A DNA stretch of 64,000 nt from Leucocoprinus leucothites (Eukaryota; Basidiomycota; Agaricomycetes; Agaricales; Agaricaceae). The notes under the pieces are model-generated. The model searched no databases and was not told the DNA's origin. It was given only the letters and a program-made list of their open reading frames with translations. The translations under genes and the position numbers were made by a program. Numbering within the stretch: the first letter of the stretch is position 1; every line of letters begins with the position of its first letter. Positions 36,201 to 47,217 of this stretch are shown here, piece after piece. Location of the stretch: positions 124,001 through 188,000 of the forward strand of contig JAACJO010000034.1 in the NCBI GenBank assembly GCA_013368445.1. The letters run 5' to 3'.

Positions 36201-37206
36201 CAGCACGAGCTTTGCTGAACACATCGGCGAATTCATGATATTCGTCGGGCACTTTAGAAAGGTCAATTGACTCGTCGGAAACCCGAGCCGAATTGGCGGA
36301 AGCGGAAGGCGAGCTGAGATTGAGGCGGAAGTTTACTGAACCAGGAAGGCGCGAAGCGCGAATGTATGCAGCAGCGTTGATGATAGAAATGCGAGGAGCT
36401 GTTGCAATACCAGGAGTAGACATAGAAGTCCCAGAGGATGGTGAATTCAGAGGAGGAGTGTCAGCCGTCGTACTAGGAGCGGGTGACGATGTAGGAGCCG
36501 CTATGGGAGCGGATGCGACGCGGGCAGAAGGGGCAAGATTATCCTGCAAATGCGATCGGAAAGATATACTGCTCGAAACCCAGTCAATCAACGGATTGTA
36601 GCGGGTGAGCCAGTTGTGTCCAAGTACCACAGAGCAGGAAGAATCAAGCCGAGTGACGTAGAAGTCAATAGTCATAGATTCACCGGTAGAGAATGTAACA
36701 GGCAGATTCACAAGTTCAGTAATGTAACTATTCGACGATCCGTCAAATAGGCGAAGCTCGATAGGAGGTAAGGGCGAAGTCGGAAGAGAGTGAGTGCGGA
36801 CGAAATCAGAATCTATGAAGCAATGAGTCGAGCCGGAATCAACGAGAGCACAAAACGGTATCCGTTGGATATTATCGGATGAGCAAATGAGAGAAGAAGT
36901 GAGGGAAGCGATAAGAGAATTTGGGTCGGAAAGAGCGGACGCATTGAGGCGGAGGAGACTCTCTGGTGCACAGATGAGCTCAACGCGACCCCCAGTCTGT
37001 GCAGAGTCCTGAGGGTCGCCCTCTATTTTTCCGGACTCTTTTCAGAGTCCTTGGACGGAGCCGCTTCGACTTTGCGGATCTTGGCCCGATTTTGTTTCTT
37101 GTGGCAATTCTCGACCTTGTGGCCTTTGCCACCGCAGAATAGACAGAGATCTTCGTCGAGGCGTCGTTTCCGCTCCTCGGGTGTCAGTTTGCCATTTTGG
37201 CCGAGT
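33271..37206 (-). CDS. pol: Ty3-A pol: protease, RT, RNase H, integrase, chromodomain
   Basis: The frame is open from 37206 (first codon after a TAA at 37209-37207) to a TAG at 33273-33271 and overlaps gag by about 180 bp in the -1 frame, so it is expected to be made as a Gag-Pol fusion. In order: protease VDSGSTHCFIDSDF near 36840; RT with RKKDGSLRLCVDFRGLN and the catalytic YLDDILIYSDD (35685-35652); RNase H TDASDYALAAIL and THDKELLAIFEAF; the HHCC zinc region of integrase (HFGQNK ... CKSCVTC); the DDE core MDFIEKL, TSDRGSEF and DGQTERTNQ; and a chromodomain near the end (YEIARIVDS ... YKVIWLGYEDTDEESSW). All catalytic residues I can check are present. The chromodomain marks a chromovirus and would steer integration to particular chromatin. 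Confidence 0.95.
34857..34873 (-). promoter_or_regulatory. Candidate central polypurine tract in pol
   Basis: In element sense CCCTAAAGGGGGGAATA differs from the 3' polypurine tract (CCCTAAGGGGGGAATA) only by one extra A. It lies between the RNase H and integrase coding parts (protein text VYPKGGNNGYA). Confidence 0.5.
37023..37032 (-). promoter_or_regulatory. Possible -1 frameshift site at the gag stop
   Basis: In sense direction the gag frame ends CCG GAA AAA TAG. Five A bases directly before the stop would let the ribosome slip back by one into the pol frame, which stays open through this point. It is not a canonical heptamer, and slippage elsewhere in the 180-bp overlap is possible. Confidence 0.4.
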
Positions 37207-38615
37207 TTACTAGATAGGTCGAATTTCGGCGTAGGGCGTTGGGTACTGGATGTGGATGGAGCGGGGGTGTTGGATTTGGTAGTCGGGGCCTGCGACTGAT
37301 TACGGTTGCTGTTGTTGTTGCTGTTACTGTTGTTGCCTCCTCGATTGTTGTTGTTGTTGTTGTTGCCAGGTTGAGACTGGCCGCGTGACGGATTCGGGTT
37401 GGAAGGATTGGAGGTCGAGGGCTTGTTGGGCTGCTTCCGATTCAGAGAATCGGCAGCATCCTTCTCTGCAGCGCGGGCACGAACACGTTCACGGTCACGC
37501 TCCCAGTAGCGTCCGTCGTAAACGATGGCCAAGCGATGCATTTCCTCGAAAGTAGTGGGTTTACCCTGCTCACGGGTACTGAGAGGGTCTTGGATGCGGT
37601 TCGGAAGTCCCTTGTAGTAACGATGGCAGAGGACCTCGTCGTTCCAACCGAGTTGAGAGGCGTGTTTGAGGAACTCGACGTTGAAAGTGGCGATTTTATC
37701 ACCCGGTTTCATGCGAAGGGTATCAAGCATCTCGGCTGCTTCTCCCTTTGGGTTGGCAATGCCAAAATGCGTACGGAGCTCGCGGACAAATGCATTCCAA
37801 TCGTCGAACCAGTCATGGAAGACACCCTGTTCTTCCTGAGTGAGGCCGACCTCGAACCAGTCAAGCGCAACACCGGTGAGGTAGGTCATGGCAAAATCGA
37901 CTTTCTGATTGTCGTGCTGGAACTGTGTGGGGTTGGCTCGGAAATATAGACGGCATTGGATTAGGAAAGTGTTGAGTTTTTCGGGGTCAGAGCCGCTAAA
38001 AGTGTCTGGGAGGCGAGCCTTATTGGTGCGAGTCTGGTTGGCTTGTGCAGCTGCTTGGTGATCAAGATTGTCAGCGAGCCTACCCAAGGCCTCGGCTAGA
38101 CGATCATTGTTTGGATCCTGTCGGGGAGCCCGGGGATGAGGTACCCGTCGAGGAGGAAGAGGCTCATCGTCGGAGGAGTGGGAAGGATCTTCAGGATCAT
38201 TGTCGTCGGGGTCACCAGGACCACCGGGGGAGCCGTTATAGATGGGTTCATCGTCTTCATCATCGCCGTCGTGGCCCATAGATTGATTATCGGCGTAGTC
38301 TGGACCATCAGAGTCACCCGGTTCCGAGGGATCGGATGGATTTCTGTCAGATGGCAGACCGCCAGGTGGGGCAGGAGTTCTGGGAGAACGGATATTTCGA
38401 AAACGACGAGGAGGCGGTGGAGGAGAACTAGCAGATCGAGGAGTTTCTGGGAGATTGGGATTAAGACGACGTGAACGACGAGCGCGGATACTGATACGAG
38501 AATTGTCGTCGGTCAGACGAGAAGAGCTTGGGACAGGAGGAGGAGTGTGAGAGCGTTTCCGCTCTGGTTGCGCAACGGTGGAGGTCTTGCCCTTGATAGT
38601 ACGGGTGTTGACCAT
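37023..38615 (-). CDS. gag: Ty3-A gag: capsid and zinc-knuckle nucleocapsid
   Basis: 530 codons from ATG 38615 to TAG 37023-37025. The first 160 residues are Arg/Pro/Ser/Asp-rich and probably disordered. A retrotransposon-gag capsid domain spans about residues 185-390 (LPDTFSGSDPEKLNTFLIQC, ALDWFEVGL, FVRELRTHFGIANPKGEAAE, YYKGLPNRIQD). A basic segment and an Asn/Ser/Gly-rich tract (long Asn runs) follow. Near residue 491 is one zinc knuckle CLFCGGKGHKVENC (CX2CX4HX4C). Gag would assemble the cytoplasmic particle that packages the RNA. It starts 47 bases inside the 5' LTR edge, so the leader is short. It ends in GAAAAATAG, a possible slip site. Confidence 0.95.
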   Translation of the reverse strand: MVNTRTIKGKTSTVAQPERKRSHTPPPVPSSSRLTDDNSRISIRARRSRRLNPNLPETPRSASSPPPPPRRFRNIRSPRTPAPPGGLPSDRNPSDPSEPGDSDGPDYADNQSMGHDGDDEDDEPIYNGSPGGPGDPDDNDPEDPSHSSDDEPLPPRRVPHPRAPRQDPNNDRLAEALGRLADNLDHQAAAQANQTRTNKARLPDTFSGSDPEKLNTFLIQCRLYFRANPTQFQHDNQKVDFAMTYLTGVALDWFEVGLTQEEQGVFHDWFDDWNAFVRELRTHFGIANPKGEAAEMLDTLRMKPGDKIATFNVEFLKHASQLGWNDEVLCHRYYKGLPNRIQDPLSTREQGKPTTFEEMHRLAIVYDGRYWERDRERVRARAAEKDAADSLNRKQPNKPSTSNPSNPNPSRGQSQPGNNNNNNNRGGNNSNSNNNSNRNQSQAPTTKSNTPAPSTSSTQRPTPKFDLSSKLGQNGKLTPEERKRRLDEDLCLFCGGKGHKVENCHKKQNRAKIRKVEAAPSKDSEKSPEK

Positions 38616-38649
38616 GATAACAGAAGTGCGAGTGCGACAGTAGAATCTG

Positions 38650-38660
38650 AGTCTGATAAT
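38650..38660 (-). promoter_or_regulatory. Ty3-A putative self-complementary primer binding site
   Basis: In sense direction ATTATCAGACT begins two bases after the 5' LTR. It is the exact complement of AGTCTGATAAT inside the LTR (38893-38883), which lies 35 nt after the TATA box at 38928-38921. No tRNA-type TGG start is present. Confidence 0.75.
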
Positions 38661-38662
38661 AC

Positions 38663-39221
38663 TGTTAAGCGCGCAAACGCTACGGATAGGGAGCCGACGT
38701 CAAGGACCGGTTGGACAGAGGTGTGACAGAGGTAAGGCAGGAGCCGGTTGTCGGACACGGGAGCGGGTCGTGGCCTCAACTTATGTGTTGTGCCGACTAC
38801 TGACGCTTGACCCGGATTTCAGACAATATAAGAGAGCTGAGGACGAACAGAGAGTAGAGGAAAGTAGCGTATCGCTAAGTTGATTATCAGACTGAGGAAA
38901 CCAAGTACAAAGTCGTGCTACTTATATACGATGCGGAATATAGGATCGGATAAAGAAAACAAACAAAGTAATAAACGGAGAAATAATCAAAGTGGAGTCC
39001 GCAAATTTTACAAGGCTAGAAGATATAAAATTTACTATTAAACGGTTGTCAGAAAATTTCGACAAGGCGGTATGAATTAATAACATGGAAGATGTCAGAA
39101 TAAGTCCGAAGGCGAAAGACCGATAAAAACCGAAGTAACCGATATGTGAAAGCGGCTATGAGTTCATGAAAATAATACCAAGTTCAAACCGTCAGCCGTT
39201 CTTGAGGTCCGGCTCGTGACA
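38663..39221 (-). repeat. Ty3-A 5' LTR (right)
   Basis: This is the promoter LTR, 559 bp. The TATA box (sense TATATAAG, 38928-38921) implies a start at about 38893, giving U3 of about 328 nt and R-U5 of about 231 nt. Confidence 0.97.
38921..38928 (-). promoter_or_regulatory. TATA box of the Ty3-A promoter
   Basis: Sense TATATAAG, 35 nt upstream of the LTR word AGTCTGATAAT that is complementary to the primer binding site, which is where a self-primed element should start its RNA. Confidence 0.7.
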
Positions 39222-39411
39222 CATTATCCCATAGCCTCTTGTTACTCTTGATCATTAATGGTTGTTTCATGAATGTGCTGTGTTTTTGCGAGTGTGTGTG
39301 TTACACTAGGGTCTTACAGTAGGGTTCCTTAATGTCTATACAGTCACCCAATATATTGACTATATCATCGAAATTAATGATTTCACAGCTAATGCTGTTT
39401 GGGCTGTAACA
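39222..39411 (-). mobile_element. Element X, copy 2, right part
   Basis: It continues X after Ty3-A, beginning with the repeated CATTA and ending CTGTAACA at 39411. It matches 6494-6660 inverted (for example gtgaaatcattaatt and ttgggtgactgtata). Confidence 0.7.
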
Positions 39412-40470
39412 TCATTGGATGTACAGATGAGACGAATGTCCCCGTTCTTGCCCTCCTCATAATCAAACAAGTGTTCCCTCCTCAATACATGCTTAAGGGA
39501 ATCATTGCCATCCATTGTGAACAGTATTCAATACTTCAATGGTGGCTCACCCTCCAACTGATAAGTACAGGTTGGGCAACAATGTTTCAGGTGCCAGTGA
39601 GGAGTAGTCCTACTCAGGGCCTGTTGGACTTGAAGATCTATGCCCTCGAGAATCAAAAGATACATGTCCCAGCATATTGTAATTTGCTTTATCAGATAGG
39701 ACTTGTAGGGAGCCTGAAAGGACATGAGAAGTCATGCCAATATTGAAAAGGAGCACCTACTTGATGTAAATCACACAAAAGTTTTCACATACTTTTGTAT
39801 TGCAAGTCTTGGACATTGGAGGGACACAACACAAAGGATCTCCAGAGTGCAAATCATAAATGCAGTGGATGGCCAGAGCAGTGAGCAGAGAATGAGCCTC
39901 TCAGTGATCAGGGCTGCAGAAATACTTGCATTGCCCTCACACAAGAGAATGGGTTGTGTGTATGTACCTGGGTGGGACTACTCTGTTAGATCTAGCCATC
40001 TAGAGCGACAAGAAAGGGTCACTTATGGAAAACATCAACCACTCTGATTTCATATGTGCCTTGAACTGGGTGACTTCCACCGTTGTTGCTGGTTCATTGA
40101 TCATCATCATGGCCATTGTTAAAACAACCTTCACCCATGTGCAAACTCCAGTTCAAACATGCACCAATCATGCCTTCCAGCTGTTCCTGGAAGGCCTGGT
40201 TTTGGCATAGAATATGGTCATGATGGTCTCATCTATCTTTTCCCTTCAACCTGCCAGCATATGTACATCAATTGCATCAAATGCAGCAGAAGAATGGTTG
40301 GAAACATACCTCTCTTTCCTCAGGTTGGTTTCAAGAATCTCAGCTAGTTCACCACTGGCATGACTGAGGTAAGGTACATCTCGATAGATCACTACACCCC
40401 TTATGTAATCAAAACCTCTCCTCAACACCGAGGTTAATAACAACAACAACAGCCTACCTTTGCCCAATCT
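39412..40470 (-). pseudogene. KDZ transposase, N-terminal part
   Basis: On the minus strand, 39725-39412 reads YLLILEGIDLQVQQALSRT, then PHWHLKHCCPTCTYQLEGEP (the Cys-pair region typical of KDZ proteins) and MDGNDSLKHVLRREH. The text stops at X. Further upstream, to about 40470, are partial frames (SVLRRGFDYIRGVVIYRDV) broken by stops that may be the start of the gene or a neighbour. Together with 27807-29827 this is one KDZ gene cut first by X and then by Ty3-A. Confidence 0.75.
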
Positions 40471-40743
40471 GTCTGCTAGGACCTTTTGTCTAATGTACTG
40501 AGACTACATCCTAGAAGTCAAAATCTTAAATTTCGCTTTTTATTGCAACTTATAACATCATCTGTCAATTTTTAGAAAATTGCTCAAACATGCCATTCAA
40601 CCATATATGAGTGAAGAGAGATGAGGGATGGGTAGCTTGATTTCGCCGCTTATGTAATCTATCACGTGATCAATAGGCGCAAGATAATCACAGGATTGTG
40701 GCTGAAAAGAATAGACAAAAAGCTATATACTGTACTCGTTTCA

Positions 40744-43171
40744 ATGGCAAATTGTTCTAGGGCAACAAAGGTGCAAGTCAACAACCTGAAGAAAGCAAAA
40801 ACTCTGAAAGAAACCGCTTCTGGGACACCTAATTTGGCCAAACTCACCTCTGAGTGTCTTCCTTCCTCTTTGGCAGCCGAAAACCAAGCTGTTCATGAAT
40901 TTCAAGGCTTATCCTTTGTTGGGCGGTCATCAGATGATGAAAGCGACGTTGAATACCATTCGGAATATGCAGGAGACTCACCTATTGAAGAAGAAACTGG
41001 TCCAGGAGAGGCACAGGTTCCTGATGCCTTTCAGCTTATATTTCAAGGCCAGAAAGCGTCGGAATTGGCGGAAACAAAGGCAAAGGAGGGGAAACCAAAT
41101 CGCCCCAAGCATTACATGGGAAATTCAGCCAAGACCAGGCGCGATCAAGCCGCTCAACAAGGCAAAATCAAGAAAACTAGTCAGAAGTTTGTCAGTGACT
41201 TCTTCCTCAAAAAAGGCTCGGATACTGACGTACAAGTGGCAGGATTGGGATCGGATGGTACCTGTGGTATGGTAGAGGTTGAAGAAGGAGGAAAAGGGCG
41301 AGAGGGAGCCGCACTTTGGCTCGAGGATGAAGTTTTGGAGGTGACTATGGCTGAAGAAGAGATGTCAAATGTAAGCATTCCTTGTAACTCTAGATGTATC
41401 AAACTCACAGATACTGTCAGGATCATGCGAAAGTCTTGTCCAGATAGTAGTACCAATAATATTTCTGTTGAAGAATCAAAGAATCGCGTCAGAGAGCTCT
41501 TTAGTAAACTCAAAAGGCTTGAAGCACCTCCTGACACAAGCCCCAACACACAAACGGATCGATTTCTCAATTCATTGTGGTACAAAGACTTCCCAGCTCT
41601 TCAGAAAGCCAAGGATGTATTAACTGCAGTGCTGAATGACAAGAAAACAAGTCTTATTGTTCGTTCTTGAGTGGCATCAATGATCAGCACTTTAAACCTT
41701 TATCTTGATGCTGAACTCACCTACACATGGTGTGAGGCATCCGCTGTTGCAGCACGAGCCTCTGGAAGACAGGCTAGCTATGCCCATACTCTCCGAACAT
41801 GGATTGGGAAGTTTCTGCGATCTTCTGAGCTCCTCTTGCCCCAGGACATTGGCTGGCCTGGTTGGTCACTTCTTGATAATGAAGACTTCACAACAGAGCT
41901 TCAGCTCCACCTGATGGAAAAATCAAAGATGGGTCACATTCGTGCACAAGATATCATTGACTATACCTCTCGAAACAACATTCAAACTTGATACCATATT
42001 GGGGTGGCTATATCTCTTGCAACAGCACATCAGTGGCTTCATAGGTTAAGCTGGCAGTACACACAGAAGCGAAATGGGATGTATGTAGATGGGCATGAGC
42101 ATGATGATGTGGTTGAATACCACTCAGGATTTGTCAGGAGATGGAAGGAGGAGTATGAGCCAAGATTCATCACATATGATAATGATGGAAACCATACTTT
42201 GCCTTCTGGGTTTCCAGTTGCTCAGTGTGGCCGCTTTTGACTTGTGCTTATCACTCATGATGAGTTGACATTCTATGAAAATGACAGAAGGAAGACACGC
42301 TGGGAACATGAGAGTATGACAGCAACAACAGAAAGGAAGGGAGAAGGACAGTCACTGATAGTGTCTGATTTCCTCACTCCAGATTGGGGTTGATTGACAC
42401 ATGATGGCAAGTGAGTCTTCTATTTTGATCTAATATATTAATATCTGTCACTTAATGACCAATAATTTATTCAGAGAAGCTCGGATTTTGTTCAAGGTAG
42501 GGAAGAACTGTGACAGCTACTTCACTGGTGAGGATTTGCTGGAGCAAGTTGAGACAGCAATCGACATCTTTGAGGCAAAGACCAATGGGTTTTCAACTGG
42601 CCTCTTTATTTTTGACAATGCACCTAGTCATCAGAAGCAGGCACCCAATGCACTATCTGCTCAAAAGATGCCCAAGCAACCATCTGAAACCTGGACTCAC
42701 AAGAAGGATGGCCCCAAGATGCACACTACCACTTTTGAAAAGGATGGTGTTGTCTACCATCAAGACTTCTATTTTCTGGATGACCATCCAACCATGCCTG
42801 GTTGGTTCAAGGGAATGGAACAAATCATATGTGAATGTGGAATGTGGCCAACAAATGGCTCAACCCTTAATGCACAGTGTGAAGGCTTCAAATGTGAGCC
42901 TGGAAAAACTGATTGCTGCTGCTGTTGTTTCCTATTCACTCAACCTGACTTCATAAATCAAAAATCCCATCTCAAAGAACTTGTGACTTCCCATGGTCAT
43001 CTTTGTGACTTCTATCTGAAGTATCACTGTGAACTCAACTTCATTGAACAATATTGGGGGGCTGCTAAGCTTCAATACTGCAAAGCAGTTCACACCTCAA
43101 ATATTGATAAGATGGAGAAGCTGGTCAAAGCATGTCTTGATGAGATTCTGGTAATTCAAGCTCAATGGTGA
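40744..43171 (+). pseudogene. DDE-superfamily transposase, Agaricomycete type, four TGA stops
   Basis: The model is join(40744..42410, 42475..43171), 788 codons including stops. ATG 40744 (MANCSRATKV) was chosen over the upstream GTG. The N-terminal part is basic with KPNRPKHYMGNSAKTRRDQA and FVSDFFLKKG near residues 120-160. The catalytic parts are ITHDELTFYENDRRK (first Asp), FIFDNAPSHQK (second Asp) and KYHCELNFIEQYWG (Glu), with a Cys-rich stretch CEGFKCEPGKTDCCCCC between. A 64-bp intron (GTGAGT...TTCAG) restores DGK/EARILFK. The only damage is TGA at 41668, 41989, 42238 and 42391; there is no frameshift. I recall this family as widespread in Agaricomycetes but cannot give its formal name. 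No TIRs were found. Confidence 0.75.
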
Positions 43172-45623
43172 GGACTATACTGCATTTCATGTGGTATTCA
43201 CATTGGCTTACTCCTGCATGCCAGTTATGCTAATCATGCCACAAGATTCATTGATGCATATTCAAAGGGCCTTACTGGTCCCAAAGCTGCATGGGCAAAT
43301 AGGAAGTACCATGGACATTGGATCTTACCACCAGATATAAGGCTTCAACTGCATCAGGATCATCAGAATATGCTCCCCTGAACATCATAGATACATAGAT
43401 ACCAATATTTTGAGACTTTGAACTTTTGATTTTTTGGTTCTTCAAAATTGAATATTTTGCCACTTACTAATAATATTATGTAAGGGTGCAGTGATCTAGC
43501 AGGATGTACCTTACAGCTGTTCATGCCCATCCAGGATGGGGTCAATAGCCATAGGCCTGTCCTCGAGTAGGTCCTCCCAGTCAGAATCATGATCATCACA
43601 GGTAAGGTAGCAGACATCCATACCCCACCAACGTCATGTGGAGTGACTATATCTGTGACATGAGGACCAAATTCAGGAAAAAAACAGATGATTTCATGGT
43701 GAGAACTAAACAAGTGTGTTCAACATAAATCAGAGATAAACATTTTGTGTATAATAGTCCATGAATGATATATCCAAAATATTGTGAGGAAATAATGAGA
43801 AATGAAGGTGTAGTTCTAGATTACACTGTCCTTATCAAGATTTTTGAGTATTGACATTAGAGGGACTCAAACCCCAATGACCGTTGAATTTTCATGCAGT
43901 CCATACAGCCCATCTATCATTAGTATTAAGTCCAAGGGAATATGCATCCATGAATTGGTGGCACAGACAACCTCTTCAGTTGTGCTGCTTTGGGGAGATT
44001 GAGTGACACCATCACATTCCAGAGATGCCATCCACCAACATTTTTGGTGTTTTTGTGGTGAAAATGTCAAGAACTTGTTTTATATTATTAGTGAGATTGC
44101 TGAGGTGACTTCTTATATGTTTGGAGGGCTGGTATGGACTGAGGCACTGTGCTGACATGTAGCCTAGTATTTCGGAAACTAGTTCTCACCTATATCAAAA
44201 ATTCATGAAAAAATCTTAGATATAACTAATTTACAATATTCGGCACAAGATGTTTAGCTTATATTAGTAAGATCTCCTTATTTGAGTTTATTGGCCATTT
44301 TCCAGAAGGTTTATTTCTAAATTTGGGGTGTCACATTGATCACATGACATTAGTGGAGTATGGATATCCTCTACCTTAGCTTGCATTTTTGTTTCTGGTT
44401 CCTCTAAGAATAGAGCAACCAAAAATTTATGTCAGCTATGCAGTCTGTTGAAAATAAGACACATGGATTATGCTGGGGTGATGTAGCTAGGGTAGCCTTG
44501 TGGTAATAAGTCCTTGCTGCTGTCTTTGCCAATCCTGAAACTAACTTGCCCAATGTGGGTATGGTACCATTCCCTCTGAATACCCAAATCTTCTTGGAAA
44601 CAATGCTTGAAATTTGGTGCTTCTGATGAGGCTCTTGAGGCATGCTGACTGGGGCTTGGAAGGGAGTTGAATAGGATAGCAGTCAGCTTGGCTGTGTGAC
44701 TGTGTCTAATTGACTGCATGTAAGAAAGAGCCTATAGCCTGTTGAGTGATCAAGAAGCTAAGTAAACAAGCTTGAATGTGCCAGGACATGCTGTGGATGC
44801 AACTCATGTGAGAAATAATGATTGAGTATCTTGCTGTCTCTAAGTCTAGCTTAAGTAGCATAATCAAGCCCAAGTCTGGTATCACAACCAAAGCTGTGAG
44901 GTAGCATGTGATGGAGTTATGTGTGTGCGAGGTCACCAGTTCTTAAGAATGTCAGATGAGTAGCTCAGAGACTGCAAGATCATGTGTGCTATATGTTGCC
45001 TGTAGCTCCCAGTTTTCATTCGAGGACTTGGGTAGGTCAACAACCTTTGGAGTTTGTGACTGAGTAAGGGAGATGTTAGGCATTGAGGGAGAGATGTATA
45101 GCATATGGTTACTTCCAGTCTACAATTGATTGAAACAATGATTTGTCAGGTGACATCTTAGAAAACAAATCAATCTACCACAGCTGATCATACCTTTGCC
45201 AAGCTTATTGGTTGCTATCTTTCAGTCTTTCCATAAGTATCCCTGACAATCTATACATTATTCAAGGTCTACATGCATATTTCGCAGCTATGATTAAGAA
45301 ATGACATAGCATCCTTTCTGAAAAAACAAATGGCTATGGTTCAAAGGCTGCTGGCTCCCTTGCCTTGAAACCAAGCTGAAGCAGTGTCTTCATTGTGTTG
45401 AATGATGATTTGGTTACAATTACACTACCGTGGCCCACTGATAGATATATATATTCAAATGAGTCTATGTTTTTATATGTTCTATTCCCATGACATATAC
45501 AAACTCCTTTGTAGGCTTGCTTACCATGCCCCACACAAAAAATGGACAATGTAGTCTGATGAAGGGAATGTTTATTGTACAAACTGTGAACTCTTTTTGG
45601 GGCATTCTGTTTTGGTGCACATA
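43172..45623. other. No gene recognised (2.4 kb)
   Basis: Scattered short frames (for example 43713-43363 and 44719-44468, minus) give no motif I recognise. No terminal repeats were found. It may hold the 3' flank of the DDE element and unrelated decayed repeats. Confidence 0.4.
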
Positions 45624-45625
45624 TA

Positions 45626-47217
45626 CAGTGGCTCAAAAAACTGTCCCAATGTTTTCGCATTTTGGACATATTTGCTAATACCAGGGCAGATATATGGCCT
45701 AGCATCCTGAAAATATTCACACAGGTACCTTGACATATTGGGCACATATATTCCCATGATCACATGACCTTGTCCATCAATGAATTATTAATGAATTATC
45801 GAAAATATCTACTCATTGGGACAGTTTTTTGACCCTCTGTTATCTACCTACTCAATACTTTGTATGACCTCCTCTTGCCCTGATAACTGCCTCAATCCTT
45901 CTGGGCATGCTTTCTATCCGCCTTTGGCACCTTTCTGCTGGAATCTTATTCCACTCCTCTACTAGCCTCTCCCACAATTCAAATACTCCCTTGGGTGGTC
46001 TTTCATATGCCTTCAGCTGGTCCTTCAGGTAGGTCCAGAGGTGTTCAATGGGATTTAGGTCAGGGGATTGTGCAGGCCATGATAGAACTTGAATGTTGTT
46101 GTCCACAAACCATTGTTGTCCCAGTTTTGAGGTGTGTTTTGGGTCATTATCCTGCTGGAATATCCTCTCCTCCTCCTCTATCTCCAACTTTTCAAAGCTT
46201 TTGACCACCCCATTGTCCAAAATCTCGCAGTATTGCACTGCATCTATATTCCCTTGAACCTCTATCAGCTTTCCCACCCCATTCCACCCCATACACCCCT
46301 ACACCATCATGTTACCACCTCCTCCATGTTTGACAGTAGGGAGAGTGGTCCTATCTGACAGTAGTTCCCCCCTCCCCTTCCAGGTATACACCTTTCCATC
46401 TGACCCAATCCTGTTGATCTTTGTTTCATCTGTCCATAACACCCTCTTCCAGTCCTCCACTGTCCAATTCCTATGTTCATGTGCAAAGTCAAGGTGTTCC
46501 TCACAATGTTGCTTTTGAGTAGAGGTCATTTGATTTTGGTTACAGAGCAAAATCCATTATCCTGAAGGGTATTTCTGACAGTTTGGGGTGTGACAGGGTC
46601 AGACAGAATAGATTTAATGAAAGTTGTAGCCTGGACAGCATTGTCTAGCTTTCCAGAGGTTATTTGGTAAATTATTGCTTTTTTATCATGAGGAGAAAGC
46701 TTGGAAGGATGTCCTCCCTTGTTGTTTTCCTTGTCCCCATTAACTTCTTTCTTGATCCTCCCAACAGTAGACTTGCCTCGACCAGTTTTATGTTCAATCT
46801 GGCACAAGGAATAGCCATCTTTGAGAAGAGAAGTGACTTGGGAGTATTAGATAGAGGAGATAGCTTTCATGATGTAGTGGCAGGAAGAAAGACAGTTGTA
46901 ACCATCTCAACATGTCAATCAAGGTCACATGATCTTGTTTATTACTGCCATGCCTGCCCTGATGCTCCCCTGGCATGTTACAAGGTAGATACTGGGAGGC
47001 TGACAGGGGGTCAAAAAACTGTCTCAATGATTAGATATTTTCGATAATTCATTAATAATTCATTGATGGACAAGGTCATGTGATCATGGGAATATATGTG
47101 CCCAATATGTCAAGGTACCTGTGTGAATATTTTCAGGATGCTAGGCCATATATCTGCCCTGGTATTGGCAAATATGTCCAAAATGCGAAAACATTGGGAC
47201 AGTTTTTTGAGCCACTG
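45626..47217 (-). mobile_element. Tc1/mariner-like DNA transposon, copy 2 (1592 bp)
   Basis: It is bounded by about 214-bp TIRs (45626-45839 and 47004-47217) with TA on both sides (45624-45625 and 47218-47219). It has the same length and organisation as copy 1 but opposite orientation. Ends are CAGTGGCTC and GAGCCACTG. Confidence 0.94.
45852..46870 (-). pseudogene. Tc1-like transposase, less damaged copy (DD34E)
   Basis: Read from ATG 46870: an early stop (MKAISSI*), then an intact N-terminal DNA-binding region (CQIEHKTGRGKSTVGRIKKE, LSPHDKKAIIYQIT). A frame change near 46530 follows. The catalytic part is DWKRVLWTDETKINRIG (first Asp), FQQDNDPKHTS (second Asp) and SPDLNPIEHLW (Glu, 34 residues later), so the triad is DD34E and complete. 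One more stop (TAG for Trp) lies at about 46299 between MMV and GCMGWNG. The C-terminus is RARGGHTKY. Family length is usual (about 340 residues). Three lesions make it inactive as it stands. Confidence 0.92.

Larger units (their letters stand above)
31021..39221 (-). mobile_element. Ty3-A: complete Ty3/gypsy chromovirus, 8201 bp
   Basis: Both LTRs (31021-31579, 38663-39221) are 559 bp, start TG and end CA, and look identical base for base. They are flanked by CATTA. Gag and pol are open on the minus strand, pol in the -1 frame, and a chromodomain ends pol. A putative self-priming site and polypurine tracts are present. A spliced accessory gene lies on the opposite strand between the 3' LTR and pol. 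Identical LTRs and open frames indicate a very recent insertion and a possibly active element. It sits inside X, which sits inside a KDZ gene. Confidence 0.96.

Noticed and set aside
29823..39416. Target-site duplication for element X in the KDZ gene
   Set aside because: The flanks aagct and tcatt do not match, so I do not claim one.
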